Assembly (NCBI GenBank): GCA_003254885.1
Contig: QANT01005962.1
Span: 1-64,000 of the forward strand
Length of the DNA stretch: 64,000 nt
Reading direction: 5' to 3'
DNA from: Purshia tridentata
Taxonomy: Eukaryota; Streptophyta; Magnoliopsida; Rosales; Rosaceae
Positions within the stretch are counted from its first letter, which is position 1, and each line of letters opens with the position of its first letter. Positions 23,369 through 36,438 of the stretch are shown one piece after another. The notes under the pieces are model-generated. The model saw nothing but the letters and a program-made list of their open reading frames with translations. It made no database searches and was not told the origin of the DNA. Both the position numbers and the translations under genes were made by a program.

Positions 23369-23978
23369 TATGTCCACCACATCTCTCAAAATTAAGAATA
23401 AATTATTCTTAATAATTATGAGATTTGTTTATTGTGGTAGACCGTAGACAATGTTTTTACAATGTTAGTTTCATGATCTACTATAATAAACTTTCATGCA
23501 CTAGCACAATATCAATCTACTGTTGAAGACTAACATATTTGGAAATAATGTTTCCATTTATTCAATCTAATCATTAAGAAATTAGTATTTATGGCTAGTA
23601 TTTCACCAGCATTTGTTAGTTTGATGTTTTGACTGTCCCTTTTGGTAGTTGGCCATTAAATAAGTTGGATTTACCAATAGGGTTGGTGGTTTGTAAATAT
23701 TTTGGAGATCATCAGTTTGACTTATGTTATAGGGTTGTTTTTCATATTTATGATCATGACGAGTTGCTTTTGTTTATAAACATGTTTTCCATTTAAATAA
23801 TTTTTTACAATGGCACTTAAAAACTTTGATCCAATTCGACTTTTACAAAAACAGGTTTAACTAGTCTTAATGAACGTGAGAATATAATACATGAGATGTG
23901 GCTATTATTATTATTATTATTATTTTACATTGCAAGTGTTACTATACAGTAGTGGGCTATTTATCGACCTCCAAACCA
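23369..23978. other. Intergenic DNA, nothing recognised
   Basis: AT-rich with an ATT microsatellite (about 23907-23925). No ORF with a domain. Confidence 0.45.
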
Positions 23979-23986
23979 ATTGATAG

Positions 23987-24469
23987 CATGGCCGGCCCAA
24001 GCTCAAGGTGAGCAAGGCCTGGGCCTTGGACCATATTTTGAGGAAAGACCTTATTTTAGAATGAGTCTTTATATATATACACTAAGAAGCCAAAATAAAA
24101 CATAAAAAATAAGTGTTTGATGTTTTAGAATAAGTGTTTGATTCTAATACTTTTAGGAAGGCCCAAGTGAAAAAAAGTGTAATGGATTTAAATAGAAAGA
24201 ATGACTTAATTTAAAATAAGTCATTTCTACTTGCACTTTCATAAATACAAATTCAAATAGAAAAGATAAAAATAATGGCCCCAAACATAAAGAACCGCAA
24301 ATGTTTAATCAAACAAATTTAAATATATTACTTTAAAAATATAGAGTATCTCAAAAGTCAATTAATAGTTTTTTAATGAATTTTTTAAAGAAAATTTTTA
24401 TTTTACTAATATATATGAACAACTTCTTTTTGGCTCTTGTCTTAGATCTCATTTTCAATTGGGCCGCCC
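23987..24469. mobile_element. Short non-autonomous hAT-like element
   Basis: The left end CATGGCCGGCCCAAG and reversed right end GGGCGGCCCAATTG form short inverted repeats of the GGCCGGCCC kind. The flanks ATTGATAG (23979-23986) and CTTGATAG (24469-24476) match in seven of eight bases, consistent with the 8-bp duplication of hAT transposons. There is no coding capacity. Confidence 0.55.
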
Positions 24470-24674
24470 TTGATAGGCCTTTTGGAAGAGAAATACACAT
24501 GTTGACACACATAATTTGACGCTATTTATTCTTCATAAATTAAAAATAGATAAATTCTAATTTTTGAGTATTTGTAAGAAATCTTAAGAGTTTTTCAAGT
24601 TTACTTCCAATTCTTTTGTGGAAAAAAGAAAGTGTTGTCATGAAATAAGCGAAAAATATAGAGAGAATAAGAGG

Positions 24675-24764
24675 GAAGTAGGGAGAATTCATATTATGTT
24701 TTTCATTAGCATAAGGCCGAAGTAGGGAGAATTCATATTATGTTTTTCATTAGCATAAGGCCTT
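24675..24764. repeat. 45-bp unit tandemly duplicated in the 3' LTR
   Basis: AAGTAGGGAGAATTCATATT through TAGCATAAGGCC occurs twice back to back with almost no difference. The matching LTR at about 32720-32765 has a single copy. Confidence 0.85.
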
Positions 24765-27356
24765 TATTTAATGATAACATTTATAACACTTTCCTTTGGA
24801 TGTCTACCAATCAATTACAGTTGACCCATTAAAACCTTGTTTAGGAAAAACCAGTGAGACAAAAACCTAAACGAAGAAAAAAGAGTATGACCTTTCTATA
24901 TCACTGATATGGTGTTGGACACATATACTAATATCTTGTTAGAACTTTGCTAGGAAAAACCCAAATGGATAAAAACCTAGTCAAAAAAAAAAAGGCTACT
25001 TCATGTATGTGTCCGATATAGCTAAATGCTCCCCCTGATAACCGCAATCTTCAATCTTGTGGAGAAGAATAAAGTATTGCAGGATTATTTTCTACCCTAA
25101 AATCTTAGACTTTGACAATTGATGCCCTTGAGCATGGTATTTTGTTGATGCTCTTGGGCATTGCCTCTTTTGTTGATGCACTCTGACATCATTTAGAATT
25201 CAGCCAAATTCATTTTTTGTGGATTCAGTAGAAGCCAAATTTTGGGAGAGCAAGGATTCAACTGAATCCATATATTTGAGAGATCCACGACCTTGAGGCA
25301 CGTTATAAATAACAATCTGAAATCAAAAGGATTTTAGAAGTGTTGCCATCTACCTAGAAATAGTGAAGCTTGGGTTGTGGAATTAGCACGTTCTTCCTCT
25401 TCCTTGAACTCTCTCATTTGTAGCCATTCGTGTTGATTTTCTTCACCCTTATTTTTTCAACTCATTATGCTTTATCTATAGGCAACCTTGGGCTAAAAAG
25501 ATGAGGATGTGATCACCCTAAATTCATATTCAAATGATGATCAAACCCTGAGATAAAATAATCTAATAAACTCCCACATGTTTTTCAAATTTAAATGTGA
25601 AATCTTCTCCATCTTTATCATTTATCTCATTTATTTAGGAATCTAACTACCTTTAGACACTCCAACATGGGGATGTATCTTTATTTTATTTCTATTTTTT
25701 TGAATTTTTATGATTCAACAAAGGTATCCCAAATACATGCACTTGATACCATTCCAATTGTGAGGGAGTTGGAGCATAGCATTATCTCATTAATCACTTA
25801 TATATCAGGTCTAGTACTGTACTAAACACCACTTACACTATAAGATATAGTTCTTCTGGACTATGGAATTTTCATTATCTTCCTTGGGAAGCAAATGATG
25901 TTTCTTAGCGTTAACATACCAAACGACCATTAGGAGATAAGAATTCCGTTAATACAGTTCTCGATCTACAGCACAAGACACTATTTTCTTTTCCCTAGTT
26001 CTTCAATTTCAAATTTAGTATTCAAGCATTCAACAATTTTCTTAGCTCTTCAAGAGCCTCAATTAAATTCATAACTATTACACAAGTTTGAATGTGTTGC
26101 AGCATTATTCAGATCCAGATTCTAATCAAAGTACTCAATGAGGCACTTAGCAATATAATTGAGTATATTCTTTGAGCTTCAACTCATTGAAGTCTTCGAA
26201 AAGCTTTAGACAATAATTGTCATTTATGGCACACTACATCTTCTGGGATTAATCTCAACTTGTGAGCTTTTGAAAATTGCTTCTTAAGATACACTTCAAG
26301 CATTTTCTAACTTCCAAGATATCTAAATCTCCATATGCAGTAAACAAGTTAAACTCAAAAACTTGTTAAAACGTGATTGCATCTATAATTGGAGAATACC
26401 TTGCTTTATTATCATGATCTCAAGTTTCTTCAAAAGAAACCTTGTGCCATTTGTAGCAATTTAATCGCTTCATTATAAATGCCCACTTGTTAACCCACTA
26501 TACCATGAGGGTTCAACATCTTGGTATTTGAACTATCGGCTCAATTATTCCACATTTTGAATAGTTCAATATTACTGAAATTGCCTCTTTTCAATTGGCC
26601 AATCATTTATTGATGTCGACATTCATATGAAACGTGGTTCATTGTCATCTAGCCCTTGATGACTTTAGTAGCTACTGTAAAATAAAATATATCATCGATT
26701 CACGATAATCTATCTTTAATCTCACAATTATCTTTTGCATGCATGTTTTAGTATTATAGGTACCCAAGCCACTTCAAGGGCTTTCTTTCTCTCTTTAAGG
26801 ACTAGGACTGTCATCATTTCTAGGATGATTTGTTAGAGAATGTGGATCCCTTATAACATTATCTTTTATTGGGCTCATATAGGTATTTCGATACAATCTA
26901 CATTTCAAGGGAGCTAGGCCGCTGGAGCCTATAAATTTATCATGCTTCAGGCGTGCAACTATAAATTATTGAATTTCATACTGGCAGATTGTGCTACACA
27001 TACACCAATCCATATTGGCACATTGCAACTTGTATATGTGGCTTAGCTAGTTTTTTATCCATAAATACAACTAGCCTTATACTAAATTTGTATTATCTCT
27101 CGTACCTCATTAACATTGTCCTTCCATGGAACGAAAATAGGAATGAGACAATATTGAAAATGTTCTATGAGAATTCACGTCATTCTAGAGTAATAGTCTT
27201 TTCTCCCCTAATGGAGGGGAAATTGTCTCATCAAAAGTCAATGTGCAAAACATGCACTAATTTGTCCTTCAGAAAAAGTCTTTACTCCCCTTAATGACGA
27301 GAAATTTGTCTCATCAAAGTGAAAATTTACAAATCATGCGATAAATGTATCCACCT

Positions 27357-28650
27357 AGGGCTGGGTCGGTTAGACTGAAAAACCGAAAACCGTTCCGAAA
27401 CCGGTGCTACCGATACTGAGAGAACTGGAACCGAGTAGAACGAAAACCGAGACAACGATAGCCTGACCGAACTGGAGATGTCGATTTTGGTCTCAGTTCT
27501 CATAATCCAGAACTGTTGGTTTATCGAACTGAACCGAATATATAAAAATTAATCTTCAGATTTCTATATTATACACATTTAATATTTTAGATAATAAATA
27601 TATTTTATATATCAATTGAACCATATATTAGATAATAAAATATATTTCATAATTATTTCAATTAAACCATATATTTACTATATGAAAAAGTTGGATGATA
27701 TATTTTTATGAGTTCTTATACCTTATTTCAATTGAAATTAATAATTTTTTTGTTAAAAGAAACAATAGGATTTAGTTAAGAGTTTTAAGGTATAAGATAT
27801 AAGATATAGGATTTGGAATTTACATTATATACCAACTATGAATTATAGTCTTAAAGATATAAAGTATATGATACAAGGTATATGATTTAAAATTTTTCCA
27901 ATCTAACTCTAACTTTTTTTTTCCTTGCTTTGGTCTCCGTGTGTCATTGCCACACTCTCTCTCTCTTTTTTTCTTTCTTTACTCGTTCCTTCCTTCTTTG
28001 ATTCTTTCCCCGTGGGGCCTCCCTATCTAACTATCCCTTTTTTTCCATTTTTTTTTCCTTTCCTTCATCTTTTCCCGTGTGCAACCTCTCTTCCTTCATT
28101 CTGATCATTTCTCACTTTTTCTTTCTCTCTCTCTTCTCCCCTCCTACAACTCTTCCGGATCTTTTTTTTTTCTTAGTTTCAGTGAGTCAGTGACCCAGTC
28201 TTCCCTCTTCGATCACCTTGATTATCTCTGCTCATCAGCCTCATCTCATCTCTCTTATCTCTTCCCTCTTCATCCCTCACCCAGAAAAGTGAAAACCCAT
28301 AAAAAACCCAGCACTTCATAACGGCGACAGGACCACTCCGATCTCCCTCCCTTCTCTTCCCTCTTCATCACTCTACACTTCACTCACCCAGAAAACTCAT
28401 AAAACCCAAAACTCACAAGCTTGATTGCTGTTGAATTGAGAATTTTGGGGGTCTCAAATTGGGTGCTGGTGAAGCCCAGTCCAAACCATACCGAACTAGA
28501 TTCTCAGTACTACCGGATGCTGGTTTATCGAACTTCCGGTCTCGATCTTGGTATGCCATAGAGGCTGACCGAGGTGGTTTGGTCGGTACTCGGCTTCCAA
28601 CTTTCGGTTCGGCTCAGTTCAGTTACCCACCCATCACCCATCAATGGTTC
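27357..28650. mobile_element. Non-autonomous hAT-like element inserted in the copia fossil
   Basis: The left end GGGCTGGGTCGGTTAG, followed by repeated ACCGAAA words, mirrors the right end, whose reverse complement reads GATGGGTGGGTAACTGAACT with AGCCGAACCGAAAG. GGGCTGGG termini with CCGAAAACCG-rich subterminal sequence are common in plant hAT derivatives. The interior has a CT-rich tract (about 27950-28400) and a short ORF (28459-28674), neither with a domain. A clear 8-bp duplication was not found. Confidence 0.5.
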
Positions 28651-29494
28651 CAAATAACGATTAATCAATGGTGAATTAAAGCCACCTTACTTCTCAGTCA
28701 ATATGCTTATTTGTCAATCTTTGTCCATATAGGCTTACCATGATCCCACACATATCATTATGGATCTAAGATGAGAAAGAAAGTCATGTCAAAACATAAG
28801 AGCTCCAAATTAGTGAACTTTAGATGACCCACAATATGAGCTTCATTTATTCTTATGGTTGTGCGATACAACCCATATGAGAAAACAAAAAGACACTCAA
28901 AAATACGCTTTTGACTGAAGTTAATTTAAAGATAATCAATAATATAGGCTCTTTCAGGCCCTTCAATCAGATTTTAAGTACTTTTAGGTAACATAATATA
29001 GGCTCTTTCAAACCCTTTAATCAAATTTGTATAATTTGATAAGGTAGTCAACTTAGCTTCAATTAACACTAAGCTTTAAAACTAATAACATTGCCTCTTT
29101 ATCATGCAAATTGATTCTCAATAAGGGTGGACAATCTCATTTCTAATTAACTGACCAAAATATTTTCTATCAAGGTTTGCAAGGAAAAACTAAAATATGT
29201 CCATGGAATCCTTCATATCCATTAGATCAAATTCGTAAAGATTCACTATATACGTGTCCAATGCACGACAATCATATGGCTAATGCCCAGTTCACCACAC
29301 TTATGACATAAATCATTAGAAACCTTGGAAGCTTTATTTTGCAGAGCTTTCTGTTTGGGGTCAAAATGAGTATTTTCATCACACCAATAGGGAAGCGCCC
29401 CGTGGACAGTTTAGTAAAACTCAGTCCACTGACCAACCAGGTGGGCATCCAGCATAGTCGCATGCCATGTCACTAGTGTCACTACCAATCATCG

Positions 29495-30200
29495 TGTTAG
29501 AAGGTGATACACCGTGGGTTCGATCTGAGCCCGCTCACCAACTTTGTGCAGGCCTGCAACATGCCAATGATGTCGCCTCAATCGGATCGGAAGATGGCTC
29601 TGATCCGATCAAGTGTGCCTATGAACGACCATCCTTGGTCAAAATGACTATGTTTAGTCACTTCCTCAGTCAAGCCCACGCACACGTCTAAGCGCACTCA
29701 AGTGGAAATGGCCCATACTTCACCTTTTCTGACATAAGCCACTTGGATAAGACATAACTAGTCCATCACTATCCAAAGCCATACTTGCATTAAATGCAAT
29801 GTGACTGGGTAGGTATATAGGGAGCAGACCTAGTAGGTCCACGTGGCCTCATCATAGCCCTTCACCAGCATACAAGTATGCCTTTTCCTTGCCTATAAAT
29901 TCAACTTCTTTCTACATGCAAAGGTTTCACATTCTTTGGCAACTTAACCACAAAGAAACCCTACTGGGACAGAAAAGGAAGAATCAAGGAGATATTCCAT
30001 TAATCTCTTTGCTCTTATCCTCCTCCATTCTTGTTCAACTACCCTCACAAAAGAATTTGACTGACTTGATCATCGACGGTTAGTAGGCTAGTACCACACC
30101 AATACCTTCTTTGCTCTGTTCGGTGTAGGTAATCACCTCTCCACGTAGTGGCTGTTTCCTCCATATCCACCAAGCTTCAAGAACATCATCTAGGTCATCA
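29495..30200 (+). mobile_element. Gypsy (TAT-like) solo LTR copy A
   Basis: It starts TGTTAGAAGGTG. It contains GCCTATAAATTCAAC (TATA-like, about 29890) and then TGACTTGATCATCGACGG with GCTAGTACCACACC (about 30058-30105), a pattern seen at the end of TAT-type LTRs. The middle aligns with 55284-56190 around TGCATTAAATGCAATGTGAC and GTGGCCTCATCAT. The right end is uncertain. The 74-codon ORF inside is not called as a gene. Confidence 0.5.
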
Positions 30201-32921
30201 TTTAGTAGAGAAAACCAAGCTTCCACATCATTCCATCAAAGTTGGTGTCCCAGATTACCAAAATCTGCATCAACACTTTCCTTTTATCTATCATGATTTC
30301 ACTTTCGCGTGATTTTTGGGTAGTTTTAGGATGCAAATTATCATGACCACCATGGTTTCAAGTATTTTGGTGATTAAACTCACACACATAACCTCATTCA
30401 TGCCATGACCATGGCCAATCATTCTCTTCAGGAAATTATGCAAATTTATTTGGATGATACTCATGATTTCTTATCAAATTAAATCTTGTTAGTTTGTTAG
30501 AAAAACATAAGGAAATGCAATTAAATTTGAAAAAATCTTTAATATGCGCACTTGATGTTGTTGTTACAGCACAACATTCGAGGCATCATGTCTTTATTAG
30601 TAAATTTCTTTGCACATAACTTCAGAAATAAATTGAGTCCAAAAATTTATAATTGAATAATACTCAATAACAGTCATAACATCCTTGGGGATGATCGGAG
30701 TTCTTTGGCGACCATAGCTCTCAATCAAATTAATCATAGAGCTAATATGTCATTACTTGACTGTTACATATCCACCTTCTAGTCCTTCATGGATATGGTG
30801 GTGGAGAAAAATTATGGCCTTTGTGCGATCCTACAGATGCTTCATTGCCATTCTCAGTTATCTTTGAGATTCCAAACTAGCTTCCATATCAAGAACGCTT
30901 GAAATATAATTCTTTCTTGAGATAGACAAACTCAAGTTTTTTCAAACTTGACATTCTTGCAATGCTAAATATATAAATTATGAAATGTCAGGTTCATAAT
31001 ATTATGATCCATGAACTCTAGGTTTATCTATTTCAATATCCAAAACTTAGGGTTTGGAATTTTTGGTCCCCTATAAAACTTTGGGATCATGAAAACTTCA
31101 ATATATTTTAAATTCTAATCTATCTTATAAGCATTAAGGAACTTCGGCCCTTATAAGCCATCAAGAAACTTTAGGTCCTTATGATTATGAGGATCAAGAA
31201 ACTTAGGGTCTTTATTTCATTATATACTGATTAGGGCACTTTGTCCTAATTTGATAATACAATAATTGAAGCACTTTGGCACTCATTCGATTGTAGAAGG
31301 ACTTAGGCTAGATTGGCCCTCAATCGATTTATGAGGATCTTCGAATCATCAATTGATTTTGGTAAGATTAAGGATCTTCTGGCCCTTAATTAATTTTAAT
31401 ATGAAGATCAAGCAACGTTCAGTTCTTGATCTTTGACGCGGTCGAAATAACAAATGAATTACCAGCGTAATATAAAATTCTGTAATCCACTAGGAAAAAT
31501 GAGAAAACTCAAGTTTATTGGAATATTATCAAAAGTACCAAAACAACTTAAGAAAATCCTTAAATCTGTTTCTGAAAACCCTAGGTCAAAACAACCATAT
31601 AAATAAAGCCCATGGGCCAAAAGGAACCCAAATAAAATAAAGACGAAAATAAATAAAATACTTCAAAACTTAAAACGCAATTTTGAGGCCCTAAACGACC
31701 TCGGATGGCCAAAAAAGCCTATTAATCACAGCATTAGCCGTGTGTTGCAATCGTCGCGCGATTCCCTTTGATTTGATATATAAATCGACCATATTCGAAC
31801 TCAAAAACCCCTCCAAATGAACAGTAAAATTCAATTTTTGCCTTTCCGTGAGTTTTGGCGCTCCAACTGCTCTTCGAACCTCACGGCTAGCTGCTCTACA
31901 TCAATCTTATTCATGTAAATATAATTGATGGCAATTAATCGAATAATTGAATGAAACGGGCATAACCAAAATTATTTAGATATTTAATTATTGGATACAA
32001 GAAAGACCATATAGCCTTCCAAGTTATCGTAAATTTTGTATATTCGCCAACCATCATCAATCAATGAATACAACAAAAGACAACCAGTTAATGCTTATGG
32101 TAGGATATGTAACCATATGATAGTGGATTTGCAATAGATACATATTAATAATGAAAGGATAAACAAAAGAAAAAAAAACAAAAACTAAAGACTTATATTA
32201 GTCTTATACAATAAATAAACCTTATAAAAGTATATAAGCAAATCGCGATGAGTGTGTACGGAAAAATGATTTCCCCTTCACAGTATGAACACTATCACAA
32301 AGTTGAATCCAATATATAAAAGGCGCAACTGGAAGCACATAGATCAACAAAGTGGCATGTATTTCAATAAATTGGCTATGTATATATAAAACACACACAT
32401 TGCTTGAAGCCTTAAATCAGATAACACAACAATCACACTATAAAATAGTAAATACCATTCGAATAAATTGTAGTAATAAAAAGTGGGCAAAATCAATTTG
32501 ACTCTATGATATAAAAATGAAGCACATAAATAAAAAACAAAAAAGAATCTGTGTGCCATATATAAGGAAGTATACGATCCAATATAAATACCTCTAGCAC
32601 ACCATGGGTTGATTAATTGAAGAAATAAGAAGAAAGAATTTAGAAAAGAAATAAACCAAAAGCTATTCGTGCTAATAACGTATTACGAAATAAGCGAAAA
32701 ATATAGAGTGAACAAGAGAGAAGTAAGGAGAATTCAGGGTATTTTTTCATTAGCATAAAACCTTTATTTATATGCTGTAGGATGCCAGAGTTATAATCCC
32801 AAAATCTCCTCCTATTATATATTGGATTGGACTTTTTATAATTATTTACACAACTATCTTCCAGATAAATACAAAAAATAAATATTAAATAAGATTTATG
32901 AACAGCCACATAATAACAATA

Positions 32922-32979
32922 TTTATTACAAATGTGAAGTATTTGTATAATTTATTACAAATGTGAAGTATTTGCATAA
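32922..32979. repeat. 29-bp tandem duplication upstream of the PPR gene
   Basis: TTTATTACAAATGTGAAGTA plus nine further bases occurs twice with one or two differences, just outside the decayed copia element and about 0.3 kb upstream of the PPR leader. Confidence 0.8.
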
Positions 32980-33245
32980 CTTTCCTTGGACTTACATTTA
33001 TGGCCTGGGTCTTTGCACAATATGAAGAAAAGGCCCAACAATACAGAAAATGAAGTGAGGAATGGGGTCCCATTGGCCATTTCCATTCCCCTTGACAGAT
33101 GATGAGTGGGTGTGGGTGTCTCAGGACCTTGATGGTCACTGTAAACCAATTCCACAAGCCTCCGGCTTTCCATCGCGTCCCGCGTAATTTCAAACACCAA
33201 GTCACTCTAAAACCCAAACCCACCTTAGTTATCAATCTTCACAAG

Positions 33246-33339
33246 GTACTTCACTCTCTTTCTTAATTCTGTCGTGCACCAAATCAATATTTCCTGTGGG
33301 TCTTGTCGTTTTGCCCTTTAATGTTTGAAATTTCTGCAG
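33246..33339 (+). other. Likely intron in the PPR gene leader
   Basis: A donor CAAG/GTACTT at 33246 and an acceptor TTTCTGCAG at 33338-33339 bracket a 94-base AT-rich stretch. The reading frame of the PPR protein stays open from 33340, so splicing could add N-terminal residues only if an in-frame ATG lay upstream. I see none, so the intron would be in the 5' UTR. Confidence 0.35.
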
Positions 33340-33450
33340 TGCTGTCGTGGGAGTGTCATCAGGGGTAGCTCCGCAGAATATAGTAACGGAGCCAAAGCCC
33401 ATAGCTTGGATGATTCTCTAGTTCACGAAAACGAAGTCAATTCAAAGGGG

Positions 33451-36438
33451 ATGGAATTCCTGCATTCCATGGAAGCACGTTGCATTCGTGCTAATTCTCA
33501 GACATATATTTGGCTTTTAAAAGGATGCTCGAATTCTGGGTCTTTTTTAGATGCCAGTAAGCTTCACTCTAGGATTTTGAAGTTGGGTTTTGATGGAGAA
33601 CATGCAATATGTGACGGACTTATTGATGCTTATATTGCTGGTGGTGATTTAGACAGCGCAGTTAAGGTTTTCGATGATATGCCCGATAGAAGTTTATTTT
33701 CATGGAATAACATAATTCATGGGTTTCTTGAGCAGAAATTGACCGGTCGGGTATTAGGTCTCTTTTCGCGAGTGCTAGCAGATAATTTGCATCCTGATGA
33801 GACCACGTTTGCCCGGGTTTTGAGGGCATGTGGTGATGGTAGTGTCAGCTTCCAATATGTGGAACAGATTCATGCTAGGATTATTTGTTGTGGTTTTGGT
33901 ACTAGTCTTCGTGTATGTAATCCCTTGATTGATTTGTATTCCAAAAACGGATCTGTGGGTTCTGCTAAAATGCTCTTTGATAGATTGCATCTAAGGGATA
34001 ATGTTTCCTGGGTGGCTATGATTTCTGGTTTATCTCGGAATGGACGCGAAGAAGAAGCAGTTTTCCTATTCATCCAGATGCATAATTCAGGAACTTCCCC
34101 AACACCTTATGTATTCTCAAGCGTGCTAAGTGCCTGCGCCAAAATTGAGTTATTTAAGTTGGGAGAGCAGCTGCATGGCCTTGTTTTCAAGGGGGGATTT
34201 TCTTGTGAAACATATGTGTGCAATGCTCTTGTGACATTATATTCTCGCTCAGGGAACTTCATATCTGCAGAACAAATTTTTAAAACAATGTGGCACAGGG
34301 ATGGAGTATCTTATAACTCATTGATCTCTGGGCTAGCTCAGTGTGGATTTAATGATAGAGCATTGGAATTGTTCAGAAAAATGCGCACTGACTGTTTGAA
34401 ACCAGACTGTGTTACGATTGCTAGTCTTTTGAGTGCGTGCGCATCAGTTGGTGCTCTGCATAAGGGAAAGCAACTCCACTCATATGCAATAAAAGCGGGA
34501 ATGTTATCAGATATTATCATTGAAGGTTCTCTGCTTGATCTTTATGTGAAATGCTCTGATGTGCAAACTGCCCGTGAATTTTTCCTTACAACAGAGACCG
34601 AAAATGTGGTCCTGTGGAATGTGATGCTAGTTGCTTATGGGCAGCTAGATAATCTGAACGAATCATTTCAGATTTTTAGGCAAATGCATATTGAGGGCAT
34701 CATTCCTAATCAATACACATATCCAAGTATTCTGAGAACCTGTACCTCTGTTGGAGCTCTCAATTTAGGAGAACAGATTCATACTCAAGTCATAAAAACT
34801 GGTTTTCAGTTTAATGTCTATGTCTGTAGCGTTCTCATTGATATGTATGCTAAGCATGGGGAACTGGATACTGCCCTTGGAATTCTTAGAAGACTCACTG
34901 ATGATGATGTTGTCTCTTGGACAGCTATGATCGCAGGGTATGCACAGCACGATTTATTTGCTGAAGCTCTTTTACTTTTTGATGAAATGCAAAATCAAGG
35001 GATTCGACCTGACAACATAGGATTGGCAAGTGCAATGACTGCATGTGCTGGTATTCAAGCACTGAATCAAGGAAGACAAATTCATGCTCAGTCGTGTGTC
35101 TCTGGTTATTTGGATGATCTTTCAGTCAGCAATGCACTTGTTACCCTTTATGCTAGATGTGGAAGAATATGGGAAGCATACCTAGCATTTGAGAAAATTG
35201 ATGCTAAAGATAGCATATCATGGAATGGATTGTTATCAGGGTTTGCACAGAGTGGTTACTGTGAGGAAGCACTTCAGGTATTTACTCGGATGAATAAAGC
35301 CGGAGTAGAAGCTAATTTGTTCACATTTGGCTCTGCAGTTAGTGCTGCTGCTAATTTAGCAAATATAAAACAAGGAAAGCAGATCCATGCCATGATCATA
35401 AAAACAGGGAATAATTCAGAAACAGAGGTTTCTAATACTTTAATCACATTGTACTCAAAGTGTGGCAGCATTGATGATGCCAAGAGAGAGTTTTTTGAAA
35501 TGCCTGTAAAAAATGAGATTTCTTGGAATTCCATGATCACTGGCTATTCTCAACATGGGCGTGGTATTGAAGCATTACATCTATTTGAGCAGATGAAACA
35601 ACATGCTGTAGTGCCAAGCCATGTCACATTTGTGGGAGTACTTTCAGCCTGTAGCCATGTAGGCTTGGTAAATGAAGGGCTTGGCTATTTCAAATCCATG
35701 AGCAAAGAGCATGGATTAGTGCCCAAGCCTGAACATTATGCTTGTGTTGTTGATCTTCTAGTTCGAGCTGGTTCTTTGAGCTGTGCAACAAAATTTATAG
35801 AGGAGATGCCAATGAAACCAGATGCAATGATTTGGAGGACTCTCTTAAGTGCTTGTATAACTCAGAAGAACACAAAAATTGGAGAGTTTGCTGCCCATCA
35901 CCTTCTAGAACTGGAACCTGAAGACTCAGCAACTTACGTTCTCGTATCAAATATGTATGCAGTGGCAGGAATGTGGGGTTATAGGGATCAGACAAGGCAA
36001 TTGATGAAGAAAAGGGGTGTGAAGAAAGAGCCTGGTCGTAGCTGGATTGAAGTCAACAATTTGGTTCATGCATTCTATGTTGGTGACCGGCTGCACCCTC
36101 TTGCAGATAAGATATATGAATTCTTAGGGGATATGAATGAACAGGCGGCTAAAATTGGTTATGTCAAGGACCGTTACAACCTTTGGAATGATATAGAGCA
36201 ACAGCAGAAGGATCCAACGGTATTCATTCACAGCGAGAAATTGGCAATTTCTTTTGGCCTACTCAGCTTATCTAATACAATTCCTATACGTGTAATGAAG
36301 AATCTTCGTGTTTGTAATGATTGTCATAATTGGATCAAGTACATATCAAAGATTTCAAACCGAACTATCATAGTACGGGATGCTTATCGTTTCCATCATT
36401 TTGAAGATGGTGTTTGTTCTTGTAGAGATTACTGGTAA
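33451..36438 (+). CDS. PPR protein, PLS class with E and DYW domains (At4g13650-like)
   Basis: An intronless frame of 995 residues from the first in-frame ATG (33451). The frame is open another 42 codons upstream but only from a TTG, so the N-terminus is the uncertain part. Repeated blocks such as [24 protein letters not shown] and [13 protein letters not shown] mark a long chain of P, L and S repeats covering about residues 10-790. A PG-box-like [11 protein letters not shown] (about 855-865) and a DYW domain follow. The deaminase-like residues are present: HSEKLA (about 926), CNDCH (about 954) and the terminal CSCRDYW. Order and wording closely resemble Arabidopsis At4g13650. Family role: organellar C-to-U RNA editing, with the repeats reading RNA and the DYW domain as the cytidine-deaminase-like part. 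The target RNA and the organelle cannot be read here. The ORF shows no break. Confidence 0.93.
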   Translation: MEFLHSMEARCIRANSQTYIWLLKGCSNSGSFLDASKLHSRILKLGFDGEHAICDGLIDAYIAGGDLDSAVKVFDDMPDRSLFSWNNIIHGFLEQKLTGRVLGLFSRVLADNLHPDETTFARVLRACGDGSVSFQYVEQIHARIICCGFGTSLRVCNPLIDLYSKNGSVGSAKMLFDRLHLRDNVSWVAMISGLSRNGREEEAVFLFIQMHNSGTSPTPYVFSSVLSACAKIELFKLGEQLHGLVFKGGFSCETYVCNALVTLYSRSGNFISAEQIFKTMWHRDGVSYNSLISGLAQCGFNDRALELFRKMRTDCLKPDCVTIASLLSACASVGALHKGKQLHSYAIKAGMLSDIIIEGSLLDLYVKCSDVQTAREFFLTTETENVVLWNVMLVAYGQLDNLNESFQIFRQMHIEGIIPNQYTYPSILRTCTSVGALNLGEQIHTQVIKTGFQFNVYVCSVLIDMYAKHGELDTALGILRRLTDDDVVSWTAMIAGYAQHDLFAEALLLFDEMQNQGIRPDNIGLASAMTACAGIQALNQGRQIHAQSCVSGYLDDLSVSNALVTLYARCGRIWEAYLAFEKIDAKDSISWNGLLSGFAQSGYCEEALQVFTRMNKAGVEANLFTFGSAVSAAANLANIKQGKQIHAMIIKTGNNSETEVSNTLITLYSKCGSIDDAKREFFEMPVKNEISWNSMITGYSQHGRGIEALHLFEQMKQHAVVPSHVTFVGVLSACSHVGLVNEGLGYFKSMSKEHGLVPKPEHYACVVDLLVRAGSLSCATKFIEEMPMKPDAMIWRTLLSACITQKNTKIGEFAAHHLLELEPEDSATYVLVSNMYAVAGMWGYRDQTRQLMKKRGVKKEPGRSWIEVNNLVHAFYVGDRLHPLADKIYEFLGDMNEQAAKIGYVKDRYNLWNDIEQQQKDPTVFIHSEKLAISFGLLSLSNTIPIRVMKNLRVCNDCHNWIKYISKISNRTIIVRDAYRFHHFEDGVCSCRDYW

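Larger units (their letters stand above)
24641..32800 (-). mobile_element. Decayed copia retrotransposon with other elements inserted
   Basis: A shared LTR-end sequence (GAAATAAGCGAAAAATATAG on plus) occurs at 24642 and at 32687, about 8 kb apart in the same orientation. Next to the second copy is ACGTTATTAGCACGA on minus (about 32665-32680), a primer-binding-type site seen in some plant copia elements. Near 25030 the minus strand has a purine-rich AGGGGGAG tract, as near a copia 3' end. Minus-strand traces include a zinc-knuckle-like HKCGELGISH (about 29260-29320) and a glycine- and histidine-rich gag C-terminus (about 30290-30430). The coding part is heavily broken, with many disruptions. 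Inserts are at 27357-28650 and 29495-30200, and probably 31400-31900. Old fossil. Confidence 0.5.

Noticed and set aside
32885-33235. 116-codon minus-strand ORF upstream of the PPR gene
   Set aside because: It crosses a tandem duplication and the PPR leader and has no recognisable domain.
33325-33450. Extension of the PPR protein to a TTG at 33325
   Set aside because: Nuclear genes rarely start at TTG; the first in-frame ATG at 33451 is the safer start.
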